48,315 nucleotides of DNA from positions 1-48,315 of the forward strand of contig PAKY01000123.1 in NCBI GenBank assembly GCA_002706885.1, in the 5' to 3' direction. Positions 41,748 through 48,315 of the stretch are shown here, one piece after another. The position numbers and the translations under genes were made by a program. Under the pieces are notes generated by a model that was given only the letters and a program-made list of their open reading frames with translations, ran no database searches and was not told the DNA's origin. The stretch is from Phycisphaerae bacterium. Its GTDB lineage: Bacteria > Planctomycetota > Phycisphaerae > Phycisphaerales > UBA1924. Position 1 is the first letter of the stretch. Every line of letters starts with the position of its first letter.

Positions 41748-44153
41748 ATGTCGATCACGCGTGCCGCCGCCGTTTCGTTCGTATTGGCCGCAGCGGGCGT
41801 GGCCCAGGCGCAGTGGAACCCGGCCTCGGGTCAGTGGCTCAAGACCGACGCCAACGACCTCCGCGTCATGACGTGGAACGTGGGTGACAACCTCTACGCC
41901 CAGCAGCCCGGCAAGACCGCGGACGCGTTCTCCGACTGGAACGCCCTCGTCCGGATCGTCGCCTCGCTCGAGCCAGACGTGCTCCTGCTCCAGGAAGCCG
42001 CGGACAACAACGGCGCCGATCCGGTCTCGACCGTGAACACGGTGCTGAACCTGTTCCGCTACGGCGGGTCGGACCCGTTCGTCGGCGGGACGGTCACGTC
42101 GTACATCGGCGCCTTCGCGCTCACCCCCGGGTACAACCTGCCGTACGCCTACGTCCTCGGCGGCGCGAGCGACGGGTTCAACCGCAACATCATCCTCTCC
42201 CGCTACCCCATCACCGACCTCAACGGTGACGGCGTCGCGGCGGCCGACGACATCAACGTCCGTGGTGACCTCTGGGCGCCGGGCGGCGGCGGAGGCATCC
42301 GCGGCTTCTCGTGGGCCGAGATCGACCTGCCGGACGGCGTCTACGCGGGCGACGTCGTGGTCGGCAACAGCCACCTCAAGGCGTTCGGGGACTGCCCGAG
42401 CTACAACGACCGCCTCGCTGCCAGCCGGAACATCTCGTACTTCATCGAGTACTACTGGAACGGCGCCGGCACGGGAATGACCGACCCGCGCAACCAGGTG
42501 ACGTTCCCCTCGTCGGGCGCCGTGCTCGACGACAACACCCCCGTCGTCATCGGCGGCGATTGGAACAACAACCCGTACTTCTACGGCACGGGGAGCTGCT
42601 TCGGGTCACGCAACCCGGTCGAGTTCATGATCGGTGGCGACACCACCGCAGGCAACGGCCCGGACCGCGACGGCTCGGATATGGCCCGTGACTTCGGCTT
42701 CGTGCCGGGCAGCAACGGAAACTCCGACGCGAATCGCGACGGCACGATCTCGGGCGACGAGACGACCCAGAGCGGCAGCAAGCTCGACTTCCTCGCGTGG
42801 CAGGACTCGATCGCGACCGCCCGCCGCTCTTTCGTCTTCAACAGCGCCTCGACCAGCTTCCCGCTCCCCCAGCCGCTCGCGTCCGGCCCGCGGCCGGGCT
42901 CGATGAGCGGCATCGCGTCCGATCACCGTCCGGTGATCGTCGACCTCATCCTCCCGGCGCAGCAGGCCGAGGGGCCGCCGATCATCAGCAACTTCGTTCT
43001 CACGCCGAGCACGCTCGCGTTCACCGACACGTTCACGATCGAGGCCCGCGTGCTCGATCCGGACGGCTCGGTCGTCGGCGACGTCGAGTTCTTCGAAGAT
43101 TCCAACAACAACGGGTCATTCGACGACGGCGTTGACCAGCTCATCGCGAGCGTGACGCCCGCGAACCCAGCCGGACAGTCCGTCGTCAGCGCCATGCTCA
43201 CGCCCTCCGACTTCCTGACGCAGGCGGCGTTCGACGCTCTGATCGGCGACGAAAAGGTCTTCTTCGTCCGCGCGTCCGATGGCGAGAACCCGCCCTCCGT
43301 GGCGACGGCGAGCGCCTCGTTCGTCAACCTCGCTCCCGAGGTCGTCGCGTTTGCTCCGAGCGAGCCTGAGGTCGGCATCGCTGACACCATCGATATCGAC
43401 GCCACCGTCGCCGACGCCGACGGCGAGGTCACGATGGTCGAGATCTACTTCGACACCGATGACTCGAACGGCCTGACCGCGGGCGACGATCAGCTCGTCG
43501 CCGCGGCGCCTGTCGGCGGCTTCCTCTCGACCTCGTTCACGCCGGGCGATTACCTGACCCCGAGCGCGTACAACGCCCGCCTCGGATCCGGCAACCGTTT
43601 CTTCGTCGTCGCGACCGACGACAAGGGCGACACGGCCGAATCGACCACGAGCGTCACCTTTGTCAACACGCTTCCGATCATCGAGCTCTTCGCCACGCCC
43701 AACCCTGCGGCGCCTGGTGAGGACGTGATGCTCAGCGCGACCGTCACCGATCCCGACGGCACGGTCGGCTTCGCGTCCGCCGTGATCGATGACGGCGACG
43801 GCGTGTTCGAACTCGGGCAGGACATCCTGATCGCTTCGTTCTTCACGCCGCCGTACGTCGCGACCATCGACGCCGAAGATCTGGTCCTGGGCGACAACGT
43901 CATCCTCTTCAGCGCGTCGGACGACACGTTCACCGCTTCGACCGAGTCAATCATCGTCACGGTCGCCGAGGAGCCGACCTGCCCCGCGGACCTCGGCCTT
44001 CCGATGGGCGTGCTCGATATCGCGGACGTCGTGGCGTTCCTGACCGCCTTCGGGCAGGGTGACCCCGCCGCCGACCTCGGCCTCCCGATGGGCGAGTTCG
44101 ACATCGCCGACGTCGTCGCGTTCCTGACCTTCTTCGGTCAGGGCTGCCCCTGA
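41748..44153 (+). CDS. Secreted endonuclease/exonuclease/phosphatase-fold protein with Ig-like repeats and GC-type dockerin
   Basis: This 801-residue exported protein has a signal peptide (residues 1-22, ending GVAQAQ). The EEP catalytic domain spans about residues 35-405. Its motifs are in order: VMTWNVGDN (Asn44), VLLLQEA (metal ligand Glu83), VVVGNSHLKAF, VVIGGDWNNNP (D-x-N pair), KLDFLAW and ASDHRPVIVDL (catalytic His near 392). Three Ig/cadherin-like repeats follow (about 410-740; each has SFTPGDYLT-like strands and D-x-D-G-x-V). The end is a GC-type dockerin (LPMGVLDIADVVAFLTAFGQ, LPMGEFDIADVVAFLTFFGQ, GCP). EEP enzymes cut nucleic acids, phosphoinositides or phospholipids; an extracellular DNase/nuclease role is likely but not proven. 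GAGGAG precedes the ATG. Confidence 0.88.
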   Translation: MSITRAAAVSFVLAAAGVAQAQWNPASGQWLKTDANDLRVMTWNVGDNLYAQQPGKTADAFSDWNALVRIVASLEPDVLLLQEAADNNGADPVSTVNTVLNLFRYGGSDPFVGGTVTSYIGAFALTPGYNLPYAYVLGGASDGFNRNIILSRYPITDLNGDGVAAADDINVRGDLWAPGGGGGIRGFSWAEIDLPDGVYAGDVVVGNSHLKAFGDCPSYNDRLAASRNISYFIEYYWNGAGTGMTDPRNQVTFPSSGAVLDDNTPVVIGGDWNNNPYFYGTGSCFGSRNPVEFMIGGDTTAGNGPDRDGSDMARDFGFVPGSNGNSDANRDGTISGDETTQSGSKLDFLAWQDSIATARRSFVFNSASTSFPLPQPLASGPRPGSMSGIASDHRPVIVDLILPAQQAEGPPIISNFVLTPSTLAFTDTFTIEARVLDPDGSVVGDVEFFEDSNNNGSFDDGVDQLIASVTPANPAGQSVVSAMLTPSDFLTQAAFDALIGDEKVFFVRASDGENPPSVATASASFVNLAPEVVAFAPSEPEVGIADTIDIDATVADADGEVTMVEIYFDTDDSNGLTAGDDQLVAAAPVGGFLSTSFTPGDYLTPSAYNARLGSGNRFFVVATDDKGDTAESTTSVTFVNTLPIIELFATPNPAAPGEDVMLSATVTDPDGTVGFASAVIDDGDGVFELGQDILIASFFTPPYVATIDAEDLVLGDNVILFSASDDTFTASTESIIVTVAEEPTCPADLGLPMGVLDIADVVAFLTAFGQGDPAADLGLPMGEFDIADVVAFLTFFGQGCP

Positions 44154-44174
44154 TCGCCTTCTGATCGAGAGAGC

Positions 44175-44204
44175 GATGGCGGCGCCCCGCACGGCGCCGC
44201 CGTC
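44175..44204 (+). terminator. Very strong hairpin after the EEP-dockerin gene
   Basis: GGCGGCGCC (44178-44186) and GGCGCCGCC (44193-44201) pair perfectly around CCGCAC, with GAT/GTC flanking bases partly extending the stem. It lies 21 bases after the stop codon. The loop CCGCAC resembles the loop CCGCAA of the hairpin at 5705-5734. Confidence 0.7.
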
Positions 44205-44292
44205 ATTCATGTAGACTCCGTCGTCGGCGGTTCCGCCGGCGTTCTGACGGACGCGTTTCGGTGAGCCGGGCCTGCGAGCAAGGAACCACGCG

Positions 44293-44682
44293 ATGGGTGA
44301 CATCCGCCCCTGGCAGTTGATCCTGATCGTCATCGGCCTCGGCGGCGGCATCACGCTCGTCGTCTGGAACATGACCCACGGCGGCGGCCCGCGTCCCCCA
44401 AGCGAGGTCCTGCTCGTCGACCTGAAGACGGGCGACCGGTTCGTCGCGGACACGAGCGGGAAGAAGATGCTGCTGCTGCCGGAGCGGCATCCGGAGACGG
44501 GGGAGCCGACGCTCGTGCCGGTCCGCGAAGACGAGAACGGCAGATGGGCCGTGACCGACACCTATCTGATCGACCCTGACTCCGTCACTGAGTTCGATGC
44601 CCTCGTGAACGCCTCCACGGGCGAGATCAACGTGAGCGACGCCAAGCCAAGGACGTTCAAGCGAATACGACCGAGGGGTTGA
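44293..44682 (+). CDS. Small single-pass membrane protein, function unknown
   Basis: This 129-residue protein has one N-terminal transmembrane segment (about residues 7-25, [19 protein letters not shown]). A soluble domain with a G-D-R-F and [18 protein letters not shown] stretch follows. I do not recognise the family. AAGGA lies nine bases before the ATG. It is 29 bp upstream of the pilin-like gene on the same strand and probably co-transcribed, so an accessory role for the pilin-like protein is possible. Confidence 0.75.
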   Translation: MGDIRPWQLILIVIGLGGGITLVVWNMTHGGGPRPPSEVLLVDLKTGDRFVADTSGKKMLLLPERHPETGEPTLVPVREDENGRWAVTDTYLIDPDSVTEFDALVNASTGEINVSDAKPRTFKRIRPRG

Positions 44683-44711
44683 TCCGACGCTCACACATGA
44701 GGAGAGCGAGC

Positions 44712-45812
44712 ATGAGCACGCCGTACCGCCGAACGACGAGTCGTCACGCATTCACGCTCATCGAACTGCTCGTGGTGATCTCGATCATTGCGCTCCTGAT
44801 CGGCATCCTGCTCCCTGCGCTCCGTACCGCTCGGGACGCTGCCGCGACGGTGGTGTGCTCTTCGAACATGCGGGGAATTGCGCAGCTCAACGCGATCTAC
44901 GCGCTGGACAACAAGGAAAACTTCTCGACACCCAACACGTCGGTGATTTCCCATGTCACATTGGACGGTCGCCGAGAGATCGATGAGGATGCCACGCGAT
45001 CGGCGATCGAGTTTTCGACGAGCGCGAACACCCCGACTTCGACACGTGACTGGATCAGTCCCATCCTCGGCGACTCACTCAGTTTCAGCCCGATCCGAGC
45101 AGAGCGAACCGCTAACATATTTAACGACTTCGCATGCGCCGGGCAACGCATCTTCAACACTAGTCTCTTCCCGTTGGGCAATGGTGGCTCTGCCGACCGG
45201 GACGATTTTGAAGACGTGCTCTTCTCCGGACGTGGGTTCCGAGCGGTCAGCTATCTTGCTCCGAACACGTGGCACACGCAGCGAAATGACGATCTGCTGG
45301 CGATCAACCGGAATCTCCCGGGAGCGCCGAAGAGGTGGCCGGTCAGCGATGGCAACGGCGGCTCGTTCTCAGTGCCGCGGTCGTACAACATGCGTCTGAC
45401 GGAGGTGGGCATCTCTCCATCAACCAAGGTCATGTTCGCCGACGGGACACGCTACTTTCGGAACGATGGCCTCAACTTCGACGTGGACGCTGTGCCGTCT
45501 TCGTATGGTTCGTTTACCGCCAACATCGCGCCGGTGAACGACGGATCGACAGCGTATGGGGAACGACCGTTCGCTTCCTTCCCGAATCCGGAACAGAGCA
45601 GGCTGGCGTCGTTCCGTCACAACGACGGCATCAACACGGCGATGTTCGACACGAGCGTTCGCTACATGTCTCGGATCGAGGCTCGAACCGACCCCCATCC
45701 TTGGTTTCCGACCGGAACCACGATTTTGGCGGGCTTCGAGCGTCTCACCGACGAGGCTCGTACGTTCATGCGTGCTGAGCAGGACACCGTTACGGGCTTC
45801 GAGATTCGCTAA
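44712..45812 (+). CDS. Prepilin-type N-terminal methylation protein (H-X9-DG type), second copy
   Basis: This 366-residue protein has a basic leader [13 protein letters not shown] and then [20 protein letters not shown] (residues 14-33), the prepilin peptidase site with the conserved Glu five residues into the helix. [16 protein letters not shown] follows, matching the planctomycete family. The C-terminal block [20 protein letters not shown] corresponds to the H-X9-DG motif with changes (FDTS). The ATG at 44712 was chosen because AGGAG lies eight bases upstream; an in-frame ATG at 44697 and a TTG at 44679 are weaker. Codon use is less GC-biased than in the dockerin genes. Two strong hairpins follow. 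Confidence 0.9.
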   Translation: MSTPYRRTTSRHAFTLIELLVVISIIALLIGILLPALRTARDAAATVVCSSNMRGIAQLNAIYALDNKENFSTPNTSVISHVTLDGRREIDEDATRSAIEFSTSANTPTSTRDWISPILGDSLSFSPIRAERTANIFNDFACAGQRIFNTSLFPLGNGGSADRDDFEDVLFSGRGFRAVSYLAPNTWHTQRNDDLLAINRNLPGAPKRWPVSDGNGGSFSVPRSYNMRLTEVGISPSTKVMFADGTRYFRNDGLNFDVDAVPSSYGSFTANIAPVNDGSTAYGERPFASFPNPEQSRLASFRHNDGINTAMFDTSVRYMSRIEARTDPHPWFPTGTTILAGFERLTDEARTFMRAEQDTVTGFEIR

Positions 45813-45851
45813 GCGTTAAGAAAACGCTGGATCCCAGTGTTCTTGGGATCC
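45812..45851. terminator. Two adjacent perfect hairpins between convergent genes
   Basis: AGCGTT-AAGAA-AACGCT (45812-45828) is directly followed by GGATCCCA-loop-TGGGATCC (45829-45851). The first begins on the last base of the pilin-like stop codon. The pair separates convergent genes and can serve as a bidirectional terminator. Confidence 0.75.
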
Positions 45852-45874
45852 GCGCGTGTATCAGTCCGTCGGGT

Positions 45875-47152
45875 TCAGTTCCCCGTGTTCAGGCAGGACG
45901 CTCCGAAGAGTTGGAGCCACGCGACGACATCGGCGACATCCCATGTACCGTAAGGCGCGGCAAGATCTGCGGCGGCGTCCATCGCCCCGTAGAGTTGCAG
46001 GAACCGGATGTTGTCGGCGCCGTCAACAACCTTGTCCAGATCTTGCAGATTCGCGTCATCAAACAAGTCGAAGAACGCGGCCTCGTCAACGCCGTCCAAT
46101 TGACCGTCAAGGTTGTAGTCGAGGCGCACGCTGTAGTCACTTGAGGCGTTGCAAACCGTCTCGTTCATTCCAATGGTCCACGGGCAAGGGCGGGCGTTGT
46201 AATCATCGCAATCGACGTCGCCGTCGCCATCGAAGTCACCGAAAACTCCGTGGTTCACGATCGGTCCGTCGATCGCTGAATTGAGAAGCGCGTCCCACGC
46301 GTCCCAATCGTCGAGGTCGAAGACTTGGTCGCCGTTGAGGTCCCACCCTGGAAACAGCGACGGATTCGAGGTCGGTGTGGCGGAGACGGTTGCAATCGAG
46401 AGAACCGCATTGAGATCGTGCTGGTTAAAGCGATCGTCAGCGTTGTGGTCCAGATCGAAGAGGTTGATCACGGATGTGCGAACAACGTCCACGGAGATGT
46501 TTGGGCCGTACGCGGGAAGTGATCCTCCCGAACCATTGAGTTGACACGTCTCGGTAAGTAGTGCTCGATCCAAGCTGCCAACAGATGCATCGCCATAGCT
46601 AGCAAGGACGAAGGTGACAACCCATCCTCGAGTTAGTACCGGAAGCGGGGGGTTCGCAGGAGGAGTGCTGTCTACTATGACGTTATTAATCTCTAGCGGA
46701 TCTCCGCTAAGGGTCAGGCTGCCGACGGGCGTTTCAGGATCTGGGGATGATCCATTGCAAGTGATTGACAATGAGAGCGATGCATCTGCAATGGCGGAAT
46801 TACTTACTAGGCAGCCATCAATAATACTCAAATATGTTTCTAAATCAATATAGGCCGCGGACGAGGAAACCATCATTGAAACGCCAGCAGAACCGCATCG
46901 CTCGAGACCGGAACCGGCACTAATAAATCCGCATCCGGATAGGCCCTGTGTATCGGAGAAGGTATTAAGGGACGTGTCGCAAGGAGAACTGTAGCCGCAT
47001 GTGACAATAGTGGTTGCGGTTCCGCTGACTGACGAACACTCAATTTCGCATCCGGATGCAGGGATAAAATCTAACAACATAAGCTGCGGGTCGGCCGATG
47101 TCAGTTGTCCGCTTAGTGCTACTACTCCGAAAACGATGGGGCGACGCAGCAT
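45875..47152 (-). CDS. Secreted Cys-containing protein with EF-hand repeats and dockerin-like end
   Basis: This 425-residue exported protein has a signal peptide (residues 1-20, ending LTSA). The N-terminal half (about 25-215) is Ser/Thr/Cys-rich with paired cysteines (GCEIECSSVSG, CGYSSPC, SGCGFISAGSGLERCG) and no recognised domain. The second half has EF-hand-like Asp loops (DLDHNADDRFNQHDLNAVL, DLNGDQVFDLDDWDAW, DFDGDGDVDCDDYN, DYNLDGQLDGVDEAAFFDLF). It ends in a dockerin-like repeat YGTWDVADVVAWLQLFGASC with an unusual LNTGN end. A GGAGGT ribosome site five bases before ATG 47152 fixes the start. The N-terminal half lies in a low-GC tract with AT-rich codons, while the calcium-binding half returns to high GC, so the gene looks chimeric or recently acquired. 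Confidence 0.8.
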   Translation of the reverse strand: MLRRPIVFGVVALSGQLTSADPQLMLLDFIPASGCEIECSSVSGTATTIVTCGYSSPCDTSLNTFSDTQGLSGCGFISAGSGLERCGSAGVSMMVSSSAAYIDLETYLSIIDGCLVSNSAIADASLSLSITCNGSSPDPETPVGSLTLSGDPLEINNVIVDSTPPANPPLPVLTRGWVVTFVLASYGDASVGSLDRALLTETCQLNGSGGSLPAYGPNISVDVVRTSVINLFDLDHNADDRFNQHDLNAVLSIATVSATPTSNPSLFPGWDLNGDQVFDLDDWDAWDALLNSAIDGPIVNHGVFGDFDGDGDVDCDDYNARPCPWTIGMNETVCNASSDYSVRLDYNLDGQLDGVDEAAFFDLFDDANLQDLDKVVDGADNIRFLQLYGAMDAAADLAAPYGTWDVADVVAWLQLFGASCLNTGN

Positions 47153-47330
47153 ATTGGACCTCCATGTTCCTGTGGTTCGCGAGCAATGGTATGTGTCGGC
47201 AGAAATATAGGCGAGATGCGGAGGTGCAATAGTGAATAATTTACAAAGAACGAAGCGCGAATCGTTAAGTATTTGAAAATGTTTGTAGTGCAACACGTAC
47301 TACTCGTAATGTCATTGTAAACTCTTGATC
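46550..47330. other. Low-GC tract across two genes
   Basis: Base composition falls sharply here (visibly below half GC, with stretches near 40 percent or lower at 46800-46860 and 47220-47330), against about two thirds GC in the rest of the window. The tract spans the N-terminal half of the 45875-47152 gene, the 112-bp spacer and the last 20 or so codons of the M20 peptidase gene. No transposase, att repeat or tRNA was seen at its borders. The spacer contains AT-rich promoter-like DNA for the dockerin-type gene. Confidence 0.8.
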
Positions 47331-48315
47331 CGAAACCCGCTCCTCCGGCGTGTGATCGAGCGAACTGTCCCCTGGCCCGTACGCCGCGATGGGGCAGCCC
47401 CACGCCGGGCCGACCACGTTCAGGTCCGCCGTCCCCGTCTTGAGCTTTGGGCGTGGACGGCCGCCCTCGGCGCGGATCGCCGCGCTCAGCGCCCGCACGA
47501 CCGGATCATCGCGCGTCGTGGCGTGGGCGGTCTCCTCGCCCGTCAGATCGAGCTCGATGCCCTCGCCCGCGAACGCGCGGAGCAGGTCGAACAGTTCGCG
47601 CGGGTTCACGCCCGGCGGGAGTCGGAAGCCGCAGCGCATCTCCGCTCCGTCCGTCTGCCAGTCGTCGAGCGATCGCCAGTTGTGAACGGTGGCCTGGAGT
47701 GTGTCGAACGCCCGTTCCGCCGGCTCGCTTACCTTCGCGGCGTGCGCGGTCGCCTCCGTCCACCACCGAAGAAGCGCGTCCCGGGCGCTACCGTCTGGTC
47801 CCGCTGTATGCGCGAGCGAACGGCGGCAGGTCGCCTCGACGACCAGCCGACCCTTGTACCCAAGCGTGACGCCGTCCCAACCGGAAGGCTCGCCGATGAT
47901 GCACGCGTCGGGTCGGTAGCGGTCACGTATCGCCTTCGCGCCGATCGATTCCGACGCCTCCTCGCCGACCGCTGCGACGACCACGACCTCGACCCCCTCC
48001 GTGAGTTCCGCGCGAGCGGCGCCGACAAGCAACGCCACGAGCGGACCCTTCGCGTCAACCGCTCCCCGCCCATGCAACACGCCGTCTTCGACGCGGACCG
48101 GGATCTCGCCCGGCACCGTGTCGATGTGACCGAGCAGCACGATCTGCCGCCTCCGCTCGCCGATGGCTCGGCGCGTGGCGATGGCGTTGCCGACCTGATC
48201 GATCTCGACCTCGAACCCGAGCGAGCGGGCGCCGTCGGCGAAAACCTCGGCCGCCGCGGCTTCTTCACCGCTCACGCTCGGGGTGCCAACGAGCCGCTCG
48301 AGAAACGCAAACGCC
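47265..48315 (-). CDS. M20 family peptidase, [LysW]-lysine/ornithine hydrolase-like (5' end beyond right edge)
   Basis: This is the C-terminal 350 residues of a metal-dependent amidohydrolase; the frame stays open to the right edge (AFAFLERLVGTPSVSGEEAA), so the start lies outside. M20 motifs are VLLGHIDTVPG (metal His, catalytic Asp), GRGAVDAKGPL (bridging Asp) and VGEEASES (general base Glu). IIGEPSGWDGVTLGYKGRL is characteristic of LysK, which releases lysine or ornithine from the LysW carrier protein in the alpha-aminoadipate-type lysine/arginine pathway. ArgE or DapE relatives are the alternative. The last 20 or so codons (after DQEF) switch to AT-rich codons such as TTA, GTA, ACA and CTA, at the border of the low-GC tract. 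The high-GC part fits the genome. Confidence 0.82.
   Translation of the reverse strand, partial: AFAFLERLVGTPSVSGEEAAAAEVFADGARSLGFEVEIDQVGNAIATRRAIGERRRQIVLLGHIDTVPGEIPVRVEDGVLHGRGAVDAKGPLVALLVGAARAELTEGVEVVVVAAVGEEASESIGAKAIRDRYRPDACIIGEPSGWDGVTLGYKGRLVVEATCRRSLAHTAGPDGSARDALLRWWTEATAHAAKVSEPAERAFDTLQATVHNWRSLDDWQTDGAEMRCGFRLPPGVNPRELFDLLRAFAGEGIELDLTGEETAHATTRDDPVVRALSAAIRAEGGRPRPKLKTGTADLNVVGPAWGCPIAAYGPGDSSLDHTPEERVSDQEFTMTLRVVRVALQTFSNT

Noticed and set aside
697-47152. A classical cellulosome based on dockerin-cohesin pairs.
   Set aside because: The tails differ from clostridial dockerins, are found on non-CAZyme proteins too, and no cohesin or scaffoldin gene was seen.
1-48315. Defence systems, prophage, integrative elements or insertion sequences.
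   Set aside because: No integrase, transposase, restriction, toxin-antitoxin or phage structural protein was recognised in any frame.

Overview
The window is high-GC bacterial DNA that most likely comes from a planctomycete of the class Phycisphaerae. Several sequence features point there. Secreted proteins end in short dockerin-like repeats of the GC-type (Asp-rich repeats with D-I-x-D-V-V-x-F-L and a final G-C-P or G-C-N). Two proteins carry a PEP-CTERM-like sorting tail ending in R-R-R-R. Two proteins have a prepilin leader (FTLIELLVV) and the C-terminal layout seen in planctomycete H-X9-DG proteins. There is also an ECF sigma factor overlapping a Ser/Thr kinase with TPR-like repeats. No tRNA, rRNA, CRISPR array, transposase or phage gene was seen.

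Region 1 (1-29.6 kb) is a nearly complete glucuronoxylan utilisation locus. Outside the cell it encodes a GH10 endoxylanase with a CBM, a GH3 glycosidase (cut by the left edge), a GH115 alpha-glucuronidase fused to a GH43 xylosidase/arabinofuranosidase, a SASA-family acetyl esterase, a secreted parallel beta-helix protein, a novel triple-repeat protein with an EF-hand-like tail, and a pilin-like H-X9-DG protein. Uptake is covered by a TRAP transporter (probably uronates) and an ABC sugar transporter (probably xylose or xylo-oligosaccharides) whose ATPase gene lies about 10 kb from its permeases. Inside the cell, glucuronate goes through a glucuronate isomerase, an SDR-type fructuronate reductase and mannonate dehydratase to 2-keto-3-deoxygluconate. 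Xylose goes through xylose isomerase and xylulokinase to xylulose 5-phosphate. KDG kinase and KDPG aldolase are not in the window. A LacI-family regulator sits divergently from the xylanase. A shared GTACACTTTCTGCAAC sequence and repeated CTGCAAC boxes lie upstream of the xylanase/lacI pair, of xylB and of the GH115-GH43 gene, which suggests one regulon.

Region 2 (29.6-34.7 kb) holds two tandem 789-residue secreted paralogues with GC-type dockerin ends. A 406-bp block covering their 3' ends and terminators is almost identical between the two copies.

Region 3 (34.8-38.1 kb) is a translationally coupled ECF sigma factor and Ser/Thr kinase.

Region 4 (38.3-47.2 kb) holds more exported proteins: a PEP-CTERM protein, a 716-residue GC-dockerin protein, a secreted endonuclease/exonuclease/phosphatase-fold protein with Ig-like repeats and a GC-dockerin, a small membrane protein, a second pilin-like protein, and a cysteine-containing EF-hand/dockerin protein whose first half lies in a sharp low-GC tract. 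The right edge cuts an M20 peptidase that resembles [LysW]-lysine hydrolase. Many genes are separated by strong GC-rich hairpins.
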